A DNA stretch of 64,000 nucleotides, taken from assembly GCF_024347095.1 (NCBI RefSeq), contig NZ_AP024903.1:930001-994000 (forward strand). Direction: 5' to 3'. The notes below the pieces were generated by a model, which was given only the letters and a program-made list of their open reading frames with translations, searched no databases and was not told where the DNA came from. Of the stretch, positions 52,201 through 57,719 are shown in pieces (position 1 is the first letter of the stretch; each line of letters starts with the position of its first letter). Origin of the DNA: Vibrio rhizosphaerae (GTDB taxonomy: Bacteria > Pseudomonadota > Gammaproteobacteria > Enterobacterales > Vibrionaceae). The position numbers and the translations under genes are program-made.

Positions 52201-54887
52201 ATGTGCCACTGGATCCGTCCCAGCCTCAAGCTCGTCTACAATTGATTCTGGAAGAGATCTCACCGGATTTGATCCTGAATGACGGCTCGGTGATGCTCGG
52301 TGAGACGGGTCTGAATCACAGTGTGTCGTCACTGATTGCGACCACACCATTCAGTGACGCCGACCGCGAGCAGGCGTTGATGCGTTTGACACAGCAAGAT
52401 CAAGGCTTGGCCTACACCATCTTTACTTCCGGGTCGACCGGGCGGCCGAAAGGCGTTCAGATCCCCCGCTCGGCATTGAGTAATTTCTTGCAGAGTATGG
52501 TGTCGGTGACCGGCATGACTGAGCACGATAAGTTACTGGCTGTGACGACGGTCGGGTTTGATATCGCGGTGTTGGAGCTGTTCGTACCTTTGCTTGTCGG
52601 CGCACAGGTGGTCATTGCTGATGAAACGATGGTGCGCGATGGTGCAGCGTTATCGGTATGTCTGCAACAGCGGGGCATTTCAGTGATGCAGGCAACACCG
52701 ATCACATGGCAGATGTTAATGGAACAACCTGTACAGGATTGGTCACATCTGACCGCGCTGGTCGGCGGGGAAGCGCTGCCGCCGGCATTGGCCGAAGGCA
52801 TGCTTGCCCGCGGTGTGCGTCTGCTGAATATGTATGGTCCGACGGAAACCACGGTCTGGTCATCTTGTGCAGAAATCACCTCTGCCAATATGGCGCAGCC
52901 GCCGCTGGGCCGGCCAATTGCCAATACGCAATTATATGTGTTGGATGCATGGCACCATCCGGTGGCTCCGGGAGCAGAAGGTGAGTTATTCATCGGCGGC
53001 GACGGCGTGTCGCTGGGGTATCTCAACCGGGACGATTTGACCGCCGGAGTCTTCTTGCCGGATCCATTTGCGCACCGTGCTGACGCCCTGATGTATAAAA
53101 CCGGGGATCGGGTCCGTTTGTCGGCCGATGGCGAACTCTTCTATGTCGGCCGGACGGACTTTCAGATCAAGTTACGTGGTTACCGGATTGAGACCGGTGA
53201 GATAGAAGCGCGGCTCGGCGCGATCGACGGGATCCGTGAAGCGGTGGTCAGCCTCTGTTATGCCGGTACGGAGCGAGCCTGCTTAGTCGGATATGTCACC
53301 GTTCATTCAACCGTCAGAGCGCACGACGAAGTGATGAACAGCGATACCATTTTGTCATCACTCAAGCGCACACTGCCTGCGTATATGGTGCCTCAGCAGA
53401 TCGTTTATCTGACACAGATGCCACTCAATGCGAACGATAAGATTGATCGCAAAGCCCTGCCTGAGCCGCAGTTATCTGCGCTTATTTCGACACAGAAAAC
53501 AGTGCCGCAGACTTCGGCTGAGACGACGCTGGCTCAGATTTGGCAGTCACTGCTTGGTGTCGCCACGGTTTATCGGGAAGATGACTTCTTTGCCCTTGGC
53601 GGCAATTCACTGCTGGCCGGCCGCTTGGTAGCCATGCTTCGGCGTCAGAGTGGACTAACCTTGCCACTCACTGCGGTGTTCCGTCATTCTGAGTTACAGG
53701 CACTTGCGCTGCATGTCGAAGCAGAACCGACACCGGATACGGCCGACAAGCCGCAGCATGAGTGTTATGCCGATGCGGAGCGACAGACGGATGCGACGTC
53801 AACTGATACGGCATTGCTGGTCCCGATGAATGCTCAGGCCGAAGCCAATCTACTCACCAGTCAGGCACAGGGTAATGTCTTCCTGCTTCATCCTGCCGGG
53901 GGGATTGTCCGGGCTTATCAGACTATGGTGCAACACTTCGATAACCGTTTCCCGGTTTATGGCATTGAATCCCCGCAATTGCATGGTCTCAGCATGGCAG
54001 ATTCAGCAAATCTGGAGCAACTGGCTGAACGCTATGTCGCACTGATTCGCACCGTGCAACCTCACGGGCCTTACCGTTTGGTGGGATGGTCGTTCGGAGC
54101 GTGGCTGGCCATGGCTATAGCGCACCAGCTTGAAGCGCTCAATGAAACGGTCGAGAGCGTGACCATTATCGATGCGCGGGCTGAGGTGGAGAAAGCACGC
54201 TTGCAAGTCCCACAGCTCAATCGGGTGACGCGTTACTTAGCTTGCCTCAATCATCGCCACCGGGTGTTATTGCTGGAGAATCATCTGGCTGAACTGATAT
54301 CGCTGGAGCAAACGTTAGCAGGACAGACGGCGCAACCGGATCCGGAATCATCAGGGGAGGGATTAGGGCGTCTGTCCCCGCAAGATTCGCCGTCCCCGCA
54401 AGATTCGCAGGGTGTTGAGGCGTCTGTCCCCGTTAGTGACTCGGGTACCATAAGCCCCGAGACAACAGGGCAAGGGTGTCTGTCCTCGCAGGTGTTCGGG
54501 CGTCTGTCCCCGCAAGCGCAGGACTTGTTTGTGTTCGACACACTGGCGCAGTTGCTGGGGGAGACGGCGCTTTTGGATGATGAAGCCGCAGATCGGGCGC
54601 TGCGTTTGATGCAGATGCAGTTGTTGATGCACAGCCATCAGCTCATGCGTGAGCATGTACTGAAGCCGGTTGCCGCGCCGTTGCAGGTATTCTGGTCGAG
54701 TCAGACACTCGATGGTTCTCGTTATCAGCAGGGGGCGGATACCAGTGAGTGGGATTGTTACGGGCAGGTGCAGTCGCAGGTGTTCTCCGGGGATCATGAC
54801 AGTATTGTGCGTGATCCGCATGTGGCTGAGCAGATCCTCGTCCGTATTCAACGTTTGGCTATCGCTGTCAGTGATGAACTGAGCTGA
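40242..54887 (+). CDS. NRPS 3: C-A(Ser)-T-E-C-A(Asp)-T-T-E-C-A(Gly)-T-TE
   Basis: A 4881-residue synthetase. Residues ~1-50 are a TubC-like docking domain (LLAELFQRDIHLRLEDGKL). Module 5: C (~77, HHILVDHWS ~212), A (TSGSTGKPKG ~729; code DVWHFSLID(K), Ser), T (LGGDSI ~1127), E (SAIQHWFL ~1186; HHLIIDAVSW ~1323). Module 6: C (SPAQQGMYFH ~1718), A (~2392; code DLTKIGHIG(K), Asp), tandem T (LGADSI ~2808 and LGGDSI ~2917), E (~2996; SHGR ~3255). Module 7: C (TPVQQGMYLH ~3453), A (~4062; code DILQLGMVW(K), Gly; A10 motif NANDKIDRKAL has Asp for the usual Gly), T (LGGNSL ~4452). The TE has VFLLHPAGG (~4546), nucleophile GWSFGAW (~4616), an acid in IIDARAE and His in GDHDSIV (~4851). Many repeat insertions, including ~70 residues in the TE. 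Confidence 0.93.
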   Translation: MSIAVLLAELFQRDIHLRLEDGKLKVDAPKGALTAEVKQTLQARKADMIAHLAQQQPSRTWPVLTQVSRTDDALPLSFAQERMWFLQQFEQASGQYNVNALLAVQGQVDLALFQQVFGQLVAEHEILRTSFSAAADGRPAAHIHTAQAIMDAWQIREIDLCATESPQAADVAYQAALKAAMSEPFDLAQPPLFRLTHLKCASGASQLLLTFHHILVDHWSLQNLTRMMVEKASQLMARSLTGQVMAGASNSPQAASPAFQYIDYAQWQKQLLSGETYEQLMTYWCNTLESGDYHLELPMRCSAEALSGTTNNGSVGEDDGARYHFSLAPTDYQQLKRVCETYRMTPYTVLLAAYQWMLSQRTGQQDIRVACPVAERALPEFENMLGLFVNTLVIRAQLSTDTTAETWLQTVHQALTGAQSHSAMPFEKLVDALVSTRDISHEPLAQSMFNYLEQSSSAPIRLGQMVIESLPVPEFTAKYDLSLFAVHQNQQLALSFQYRTACYRGEDVARLAQCYLTALRDLLQCLAGEPTRPLRTMSGLSDSEWQTLWQWNQTEQPAFLPPQLAHATLGEAFAGQARQTPQQRALVFTQTTPQGLQEVCWDYQTLSHKVNQLAHWIRKQGVAPESRIAICMPRSAQMVVSLLATVQAGCAYVPVDPEHPAQRLAFIVQQARPSLLLTVPELDHFTHTFAGDLPCHVLDDDWSLVAQEATDWQVPNQTEPDHLAYVLFTSGSTGKPKGVAVPHVGVMNRILWMQDQYPLNGTDVVLQKTPYSFDVSVWEFFWPLMVGATLVVAPPDAHKDSQTLVDLIRQHTVTTLHFVPTMLQAFLDHQHVTACTSLRRVFTSGEALSFALKERFFSLFSCQLHNLYGPTEASIDVTYWDCSTPCPAIVPIGYPIANMQTWILNAELNPVPVGVAGELYLSGPGLARGYLGRDDLTEQAFIANPFYEDYKDRRLKAGHANEDTRWYARLYRTGDLARYREDGSIEYLGRTDFQVKVRGLRIELGEIEAAILALDFVKEVLVTAPDQQTLAAYVVIEGDEPDWAQWQTLLASHLPAYMIPAVFVRLDAMPVNANGKADRKALPAIDLARQNAGAYVAPQSPREAQLAQVFADVLRLKTVSVEDNFFALGGDSIMSLQVVSKARAVGLAIEPKQVFRYATVRALAAVAQVSEQADFSAERYYGDAPVSAIQHWFLSQNLPNPDQFNQAVLLTSTAVIDPALVEQTLVRLLQVHPLLAARFSRNSDGQWIQSIPRPNQISAEQLAFQSLEWQVSADEPLQPRIDQLCQQTQSALSLSEGPLFRAVLVRIAEDATANCSYRLLLVAHHLIIDAVSWRILLEALHQGYLCLQEMALPGQTLLQGQTPQPMALPDGIFQAQTLPYKGWTEQFAARFGSAASFGGQTVLEQDLPGQTTDPSVTEQYTGLEAWQAWTAQPDVQQALQVTYPLAEQPLFPQQPAGIAAMERFELSPHTTQTLFERIAPAVKANGEEICLTALAYALWQWSGQPHHLIQLEGHGRDQLDLDVSQTLGWFTRIYPALISAPATADQPWQQALLSNRVALSHNPERGQAMPFLPIQSRLSELSPARWQPTLVFNYLGQLDLPSTSRDGAALFSKAPEVLSAFRDEQNPRHWPIEINAFVQHGQLVINVQYAAQWLPQVQAQRLATLLADSLESLAQSREIAAGAIAADYPLAKVSEAQVQAIVRQAEHQGMSVEDLYPLSPAQQGMYFHCLDHPDAYISQSVVTCRGPLHPAYFRQAWQQAVNRHTALRTRFICDGVDEPHQLVQQPLRGQSSQGQALQGQTPQVPLVFDEYDASALTEAERQQQLHRLQQQARTQLDLEQAPLMRLALVRWPDTADGQANYRLIWTIHHLIMDGWCLQRLVGEVMADYRALVKGESLPGTAGSAYRDFIAWLAESERATDAKAYWQRALAGFEQGKSLPAPVADASVRSDTTFHSQSLGESLSAALTSWARTQGITLNTVIQGLWGLVLSRYLATDDVVYGVTTSGRPADLANADGIMGVFINTLPLRLRIEADTLLGDWLAALQDQNLNMRDYEQTPLANIQRYAALSGSGPLFDSLLVFENLPVSDSTPIDGLSLSLDAHHVENNFPLTLRVVPRTNLQFDLLINPQQVDAGRMPGLVSQLIGWIERVVADPHSPQQSLMNLIRRWSEAECSGAVPASLGALSHVTSVPSEHALARIQTQPSEATALAFHSGQDSLTQWSYQTLLSQAGQLAQQLPEINRDGVNRTERGSEVPVVAICMPRQTEQIVAMLAAWYQGAAWVCIDPELPFSRIQHIIDDAQPAYVIGGEVPSWASDWGDGRWGVCPRNESSGDWGVCPRNDVPRNDADQARVHHACAWIDITKLSRCAGVTTAPVSPLPRLTAQDTAYLVYTSGSTGKPKGVQVSHGNLLSYVDALFERVPLTPDASMTTFATVAADLGFTCVLASLCSGRTLRLLPPNDYFDPEALAGRLAQHPVDVLKIAPSHLKALLAVAEPQRLLPQQCLIVGGESLDASLWAQLQALAPTMTLINHYGPTEATIGCCATEIRSADDLGSIGTPLANGVAYVVDDAGLPVANGVAGELWIAGAGVAKGYLNQPDNTARQFSRTDILGLSDDSVGLPLYKTGDRVMRGAQGELRYLGRQDDQVKIRGFRVELGEVSATLQDLPEVEEAVVLAVDGPSGQRLAAAVRLAPCEDADPRRLKQLEIALEALLPDYMVPRLWQALTQFPLQKNGKLDRQALTSCLLASMVTPSLSEVGSPSLPDTDSAATAQTDGEPALPTATAIHEVLGDLWQRLLNVRPQAEDNLFTLGADSIICLQFIAKARQHGLKLTPKQIYAAPTIAALTALLAEQTAESGGAAAKITPVECKTPVHAPSMAEPSAEASATVAGTPSVTETLQSLWAALLRQPVSVDDNFFTLGGDSIIALQLVARARQHGLVITPKMLYATPTIAELAVTLGETAPPSAGAESAAVAAETSVQTPDTDTASAKPSLLPLLPIQQWFLEQPQPHPHYWNQAVMLQVPTRIVHRVMSQAVDALLHKHPLLTARFEHLDTPAQAGYRLSHETAAVYAGFDGQDTAGLTALVAATQQSLNLSEGPLFKVVAFNLADGRSQLLLVAHHLVVDGVSWRVIGRELHQAYQRLLNGDAVTLGEEITTAAQWQHQLLDLPDDKLVAAQQYWQPMVNRFDAGILIAGAQPGTIGAVYRRHQTFSPQLTAHLLGLGSLHQRSACEVAMLAALTQAVQVQFPRDQLLIEMESHGRCPWLAGQDLSETVGWLTSRFPVRLDTASEDLERVAGQLAAVPDLGIGYGVLRYLHQRLAFPAPQILFNYLGQTGTSDMDWQLTDGAGQARHPESLRRQLIEVTAQIRDGQLTVVWQYPPALKPQLDPVVDAFEQGLERVSSLQGQTPLAGQTQEQTLRGQTPLALRGQTPLAGQTQEQTLQGQTAQPVAGYVLTPVQQGMYLHSSALQGGDSVYFNQTAVAIDGALDAEAFVQAWQQTVNTEQALRARFQDNAQGEPRQYFADQVTLPVEMLDWSGDDITQSQHQQQLHQQLDAFCRADRARGFDLNTPPLMRLTLIRIAEQQHWLIWSRHHLIVDAWCSALVIQDVMQRYRQAMGDTAIQLTPRPDFSIYLDWLAEQDLDASKAFWNNYLRGFETPVALPSGSDRDSFALFEHRLSETLTSAVKSLCRQHGVTLNSVMQAAWALTLAHHSGQHDIVFGMTTSGRPAELPQAQRIIGIFIHTIAVRISLQPDQTLAQLLALVHRQGVELREHECLPLVEITAQSALAQNGALRGQSLFDALLVFENEALGEGAGKSSNSNHGLSVTPLQAYERNNYPLTLTVMPHEALMLRMGCDGERVSLRAAQAMLATLTRVLSAFTTAQSRDVLTDISRQSVTADAGLRGESVTLDQWHLGTGILADWATKQHRVAVSDGNGELTYAELLERALHLAYALRCRGVTAHSRVVVCHARQTDMLVALLGVYATGAGYVPLDPSQPQARLQLILEEISPDLILNDGSVMLGETGLNHSVSSLIATTPFSDADREQALMRLTQQDQGLAYTIFTSGSTGRPKGVQIPRSALSNFLQSMVSVTGMTEHDKLLAVTTVGFDIAVLELFVPLLVGAQVVIADETMVRDGAALSVCLQQRGISVMQATPITWQMLMEQPVQDWSHLTALVGGEALPPALAEGMLARGVRLLNMYGPTETTVWSSCAEITSANMAQPPLGRPIANTQLYVLDAWHHPVAPGAEGELFIGGDGVSLGYLNRDDLTAGVFLPDPFAHRADALMYKTGDRVRLSADGELFYVGRTDFQIKLRGYRIETGEIEARLGAIDGIREAVVSLCYAGTERACLVGYVTVHSTVRAHDEVMNSDTILSSLKRTLPAYMVPQQIVYLTQMPLNANDKIDRKALPEPQLSALISTQKTVPQTSAETTLAQIWQSLLGVATVYREDDFFALGGNSLLAGRLVAMLRRQSGLTLPLTAVFRHSELQALALHVEAEPTPDTADKPQHECYADAERQTDATSTDTALLVPMNAQAEANLLTSQAQGNVFLLHPAGGIVRAYQTMVQHFDNRFPVYGIESPQLHGLSMADSANLEQLAERYVALIRTVQPHGPYRLVGWSFGAWLAMAIAHQLEALNETVESVTIIDARAEVEKARLQVPQLNRVTRYLACLNHRHRVLLLENHLAELISLEQTLAGQTAQPDPESSGEGLGRLSPQDSPSPQDSQGVEASVPVSDSGTISPETTGQGCLSSQVFGRLSPQAQDLFVFDTLAQLLGETALLDDEAADRALRLMQMQLLMHSHQLMREHVLKPVAAPLQVFWSSQTLDGSRYQQGADTSEWDCYGQVQSQVFSGDHDSIVRDPHVAEQILVRIQRLAIAVSDELS
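43091..43136 (+). repeat. GGACAG repeat in the Ser A domain of NRPS3
   Basis: AAGGACAGACGCCTGAAGGCG followed by a degenerate GAGGACACACG, read as KDRRLKA in the third forward frame. The insertion lies just before the YRTGDLARY motif. Confidence 0.75.
44296..44335 (+). repeat. GGACAG repeats in the first E domain of NRPS3, site 1
   Basis: Two cores (CGGGACAGACGC, AGGGACAGACAC), read as PGQTLLQGQTP. Confidence 0.85.
44432..44482 (+). repeat. GGACAG repeats in the first E domain of NRPS3, site 2
   Basis: Two cores (GGGGACAGACGG, CGGGACAGACG), read as FGGQTVLEQDLPGQT. Confidence 0.85.
45601..45652 (+). repeat. GGACAG repeats in the second C domain of NRPS3
   Basis: GGGGACAGTC, AAGGACAGGCG and AGGGACAGACGCC at ~18-nt spacing, read as RGQSSQGQALQGQTPQ, between the N-terminal strand and the HHLIMDGW site. 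Confidence 0.87.
47203..47290 (-). repeat. Inverted CTGTCC repeats inside the Asp A domain of NRPS3
   Basis: Two copies of GGGGTGTCTGTCCCCG(C/T)AA type and a decayed CCCCCGTAACGACG unit, read as WGVCPRN twice and then DVPRND. They lie upstream of the P-loop motif, where Cys-rich sequence is not expected. Confidence 0.87.
50441..50572 (+). repeat. Dense GGACAG array with a perfect 44-bp direct repeat (E-C linker, NRPS3)
   Basis: Six cores between the second E and third C domains. A 44-bp segment at 50447-50490 is repeated exactly at 50516-50559, an in-frame period of 69 nt, showing expansion by tandem duplication. Read as QGQTPLAGQTQEQTLRGQT and so on. Confidence 0.92.
54311..54522. repeat. 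Mixed-orientation repeat array inserted in the terminal TE domain
   Basis: One forward core (AGGACAGACGG, read as AGQT) is followed by four inverted ones ((G/T)CGTCTGTCC(C/T)CG; RLSPQ, SVPV, CLSSQ, RLSPQ) and a partial PSPQDS unit. About 70 residues are inserted between the TE nucleophile region and its catalytic His, in what should be the lid or a nearby loop. Confidence 0.88.
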
Positions 54888-54920
54888 GTGATTGGCTGAG
54901 TGGGGATGTGCCTCAACAGA

Positions 54921-54946
54921 AGAGCCCGGCAATGCCGGGCTCTGTC
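54921..54946 (+). terminator. Terminator-like hairpin after the NRPS operon
   Basis: A perfect 10-bp stem AGAGCCCGGC / GCCGGGCTCT with a 3-nt loop, 34 nt past the NRPS3 stop. The downstream T-tract is weak (TGTCATC). The remaining ~265 nt to the next gene hold AT-rich promoter-like DNA and nothing else I recognise. Confidence 0.65.
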
Positions 54947-55212
54947 ATCGATGGGGTGGTATCAACGCATCGATTTTCAATCGGATGCAAATATTTACCG
55001 CTTGGATAGCTGAGTCGTTGCTAGTTATCTCGATTAGAAACCATATAAAATGAGGGGTGATGCATATAAATAATAATATGCCATACATTTCATATGTTTG
55101 TTTTGTTATGCTCCCTTCCCGGTTGAAGGTCTTTATTGTCTTGTATTCTTTATCGTCACTTCTGTTGTAGCCATATCATCCATTTCTTAGATTTCACTCA
55201 TGGAAAATAATT

Positions 55213-56616
55213 ATGAAATATACAGCCTATAAGGGCGTTATTCAGGCATTGCTTAGTGGTTGTCTGTTAATTTCTACCTATGTTTACGCTCAACCCCAAC
55301 TGATCACTGACGATGTTCAGCTACGGATTAAACCCATGCATCAGACTGGGATGACGACGCAATCTGACTTCAATGTCACAACACAACCTTTTGAACAGTC
55401 GATTGATGTCCGTCAGTTCGATCTGACTCATGATGCCGAATCAATCTTACAAACCGCAGCATCTGATACCGCGCCGCCCGTCTTTTCGATTGCATTAAAT
55501 AATGCCTACAAAGATACCCTGACTGCCGATTCTCCTGAACACTGGTATGCTTTCAGTGCCAATGAAGCCGGAAAGGTGACTGTGATTGCGTCTCAGATTC
55601 CGAGCAACATGACTTACAAAGCGTATCTGTATAGCAAACCTGCGGGTGATGCATCGGCAGATTATACCTCGGTTGGTTTTTCAACCACGCTGGGCGCTTT
55701 ACGACAACAAATCGCAGCAACGAGCAGTGCAGCAAGTGACTACATATTGGTGATTCGCTCTGAAGGGGAGAATTATGGTGATAGCTTTGTTCTGACGACT
55801 GCATTTTCAACGAAATATGATGACAATGAGCCGAACGATAACTTCTGGCAAGCCACCAATGTTGAAGGCATGGGGCCGATTACCGGGCAAATGGACAATA
55901 TGTATGATCTTGATGTGTTTAAAATTGAGATCCCCACGCAGAAACAACTGGTTTTTGCTCTCACCGGAGAAGGCTATGGGAATTATAAAGCTGAACTATT
56001 CAATGCGAATGGTCAGAGTCTCGGGGTGATCGATGACAAAGACCCAGCCTCAGCAACACTCTCTGCGGGGACTTACTATTGGGCGGTAAGGGCTGATGGT
56101 GACAAGGTGGTTGCTACGGATACCTATACCCTGACTACAACTGAAAAACTGGCAGGTTTATCACTAAGCGTTACAACAGACGAATATAGTTCCAGAAGAA
56201 TAGACTATGGTCAGGGTGACTACTTTGCACTTAAAACTTCTGCCGTTATCAAAGGTCAAGCCATCAATTCAGCCGGTGAACCGATTGCTACCGCGAAATT
56301 AAAGTTTGAGTTTCAAAGTAATGCCGGAAAGTCTTTGAATGAAGTCGCCTGGGCGACAACAGATGACAACGGTAATTTTGAACTCACGGTAAAATCCCCG
56401 GCAGATTACGGTCGTCTCTTATTCTATGGTCCAGTCTATACCTATCATTATGATCTTCATGCGTTGGTTATTTATGTTGACTATGGCGGCAAATTATCCC
56501 CGATCCCTCAAATGGTGATAGACGAGACATCGTATGATGGTAGTCGCTCACAATACACAACAGATAAGGGTTATATTATTTTTTATGATATCTCTCATCT
56601 GACATATCATGGGTAA
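55213..56616 (+). CDS. Secreted protein with PPC-like beta-sandwich domains
   Basis: A 467-residue protein with a signal peptide (GVIQALLSGCLLISTYVYA, cleavage before QPQL). Two beta-sandwich units resembling bacterial pre-peptidase C-terminal (PPC) domains are visible: DTLTADSPEHWYAFSANEAGKVTV (~residue 100) and DDNEPNDNFWQATNVEGMGPITG, then LDVFKIEIPTQKQLVF and LSAGTYYWAVRA (~200-300). A C-terminal Ig-like/carboxypeptidase-regulatory-like domain follows (INSAGEPIATAKLKFEF, WATTDDNGNFELTVKSP). There is no protease domain. It stands alone with its own terminator. Function unknown; surface binding or adhesion is possible. Confidence 0.65.
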   Translation: MKYTAYKGVIQALLSGCLLISTYVYAQPQLITDDVQLRIKPMHQTGMTTQSDFNVTTQPFEQSIDVRQFDLTHDAESILQTAASDTAPPVFSIALNNAYKDTLTADSPEHWYAFSANEAGKVTVIASQIPSNMTYKAYLYSKPAGDASADYTSVGFSTTLGALRQQIAATSSAASDYILVIRSEGENYGDSFVLTTAFSTKYDDNEPNDNFWQATNVEGMGPITGQMDNMYDLDVFKIEIPTQKQLVFALTGEGYGNYKAELFNANGQSLGVIDDKDPASATLSAGTYYWAVRADGDKVVATDTYTLTTTEKLAGLSLSVTTDEYSSRRIDYGQGDYFALKTSAVIKGQAINSAGEPIATAKLKFEFQSNAGKSLNEVAWATTDDNGNFELTVKSPADYGRLLFYGPVYTYHYDLHALVIYVDYGGKLSPIPQMVIDETSYDGSRSQYTTDKGYIIFYDISHLTYHG

Positions 56617-56662
56617 TATCCATTGCGTTGATTAACACCCATTCAGTTGATTAACCCTGTTC

Positions 56663-56702
56663 AACCTGTTTCTGAGTTCATCACCCGGAAACAGGTTTTT
56701 TA
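56663..56702 (+). terminator. Rho-independent terminator
   Basis: A perfect 10-bp stem AACCTGTTTC / GAAACAGGTT with a 15-nt loop and a following T-run, 46 nt after the PPC-like protein stop. Confidence 0.85.
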
Positions 56703-56845
56703 TATCGAGGGTCATGATAAACCGCTTGGGGGATACATGATGGGTGATCGCTCAATTGCCATTGCCCGCATCCGATGCCGATGGTTCAAATATTCGCATG
56801 ATCGTCCGGTGGCGGCTGGTATCAAACATCATCCGACCCATAGTG

Positions 56846-57445
56846 TCAGAAAAATTTAATCGCACCGCGGCCGCCAACCACGTCATGCTCTGTGGGTTGG
56901 GATTTGTCTGTGGGCGTTTTCTTTTTCGGGTTTTTGTCGGCAAGATGGTTATTGGGGACGGGATTCTTTTCCTGCTCAGGCTGATAATGTTTGCCAATGA
57001 TCAGTGCATTGTGATTGGTTTTTCCCTGTTTTGACGGAGGTGCCTTTTTGTGCGCCGACGTTTTTTTCGCCCGGTTATTTTTGCTTTGACGCGGTGAAGC
57101 ATGCTCTGAAGCGGTTGTCTGAGGTGCCTTTTTACTCGCTTTTTTCTGTATGGCGTCAGGCGAAGCAGGCTCAGCTACCGGGACATCACAAATCACCAGA
57201 TAGTATTCACCGTTAAACTCGACGAGATCACCGTCATAGATTTTACAGCGTTTACGTCGTTCGACCTCTCCATTGACCACCACATATCCTTCAGCAATCG
57301 CATACTTGGCTTCTCCGCCACCGCTGAGCACATTGGCTAATTTCAGAACTTTATAGAGTTCGATGGGCTGATGGTTGACTTCAATGCCAATCGCTTCGAT
57401 TTCAATTTCTGTCGCTTCATCAGCGTGGTTGTCATGGTTTTGCAT
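56846..57445 (-). CDS. S4-domain RNA-binding protein (YbcJ-like) with basic tail
   Basis: A 199-residue protein from ATG 57445. Residues ~10-80 form an S4 domain of the YbcJ type: IEVNHQPIELYKVLKLANVLSGGGEAKYAIAEGYVVVNGEVERRKRCKIYDGDLVEF. The C-terminal ~100 residues are a very basic, low-complexity tail (KKASKKAPQ, KNNRAKKTSAHKK, KKKTPTDKS), probably disordered and nucleic-acid binding. YbcJ itself is only about 70 residues, so the tail is an extension. The longer frame to 57559 has no supporting ribosome-binding site. Likely role: RNA or ribosome binding. Confidence 0.78.
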   Translation of the reverse strand: MQNHDNHADEATEIEIEAIGIEVNHQPIELYKVLKLANVLSGGGEAKYAIAEGYVVVNGEVERRKRCKIYDGDLVEFNGEYYLVICDVPVAEPASPDAIQKKASKKAPQTTASEHASPRQSKNNRAKKTSAHKKAPPSKQGKTNHNALIIGKHYQPEQEKNPVPNNHLADKNPKKKTPTDKSQPTEHDVVGGRGAIKFF

Positions 57446-57546
57446 AGCTAAATTCTGAGAGGTGATTTTGGGGAGAGTGTATCGGTTTGCCGTCACAAGT
57501 GACAGTGCTATTGATCGAAAATAGCAGAATGAACAGGAATCAGTGA

Positions 57547-57620
57547 TGGGGACAGGCACTGTGGGTTCTTTTCGTTACGGAAAGGTCACGGGGACTAGAA
57601 CGTTACGGGGACAGACGCTA
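57547..57620 (+). repeat. GGACAG repeats between the S4-protein and chemoreceptor genes
   Basis: GGGGACAGGCAC (57549) and GGGGACAGACGC (57607), with a degenerate GGGGACTAGAACG between. This is the rightmost cluster of the repeat field; none is seen from here to the right edge. Confidence 0.8.
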
Positions 57621-57719
57621 TTTCATTTTGATGCAGTTACGTCTTCAATCCGCCATCGGATAACACTTTATCCATCCGGAGAGCGGTCATGCTGCCCGGA
57701 TGGGGAATGCAGAATCGAT

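Noticed and set aside
26018..54887. Product considered as a calcium-dependent lipopeptide antibiotic
   Set aside because: Asp/Gly content and a possible acyl starter allow it, but the Fur box, TonB receptor and SyrP-like hydroxylase favour a siderophore. The Asp-X-Asp-Gly order is also absent.
57672..57702. Hairpin CCATCCGG/CCGGATGG after the chemoreceptor gene
   Set aside because: The stem is short with a long loop and no clear U-tract on the minus strand, so it is not called as a terminator.
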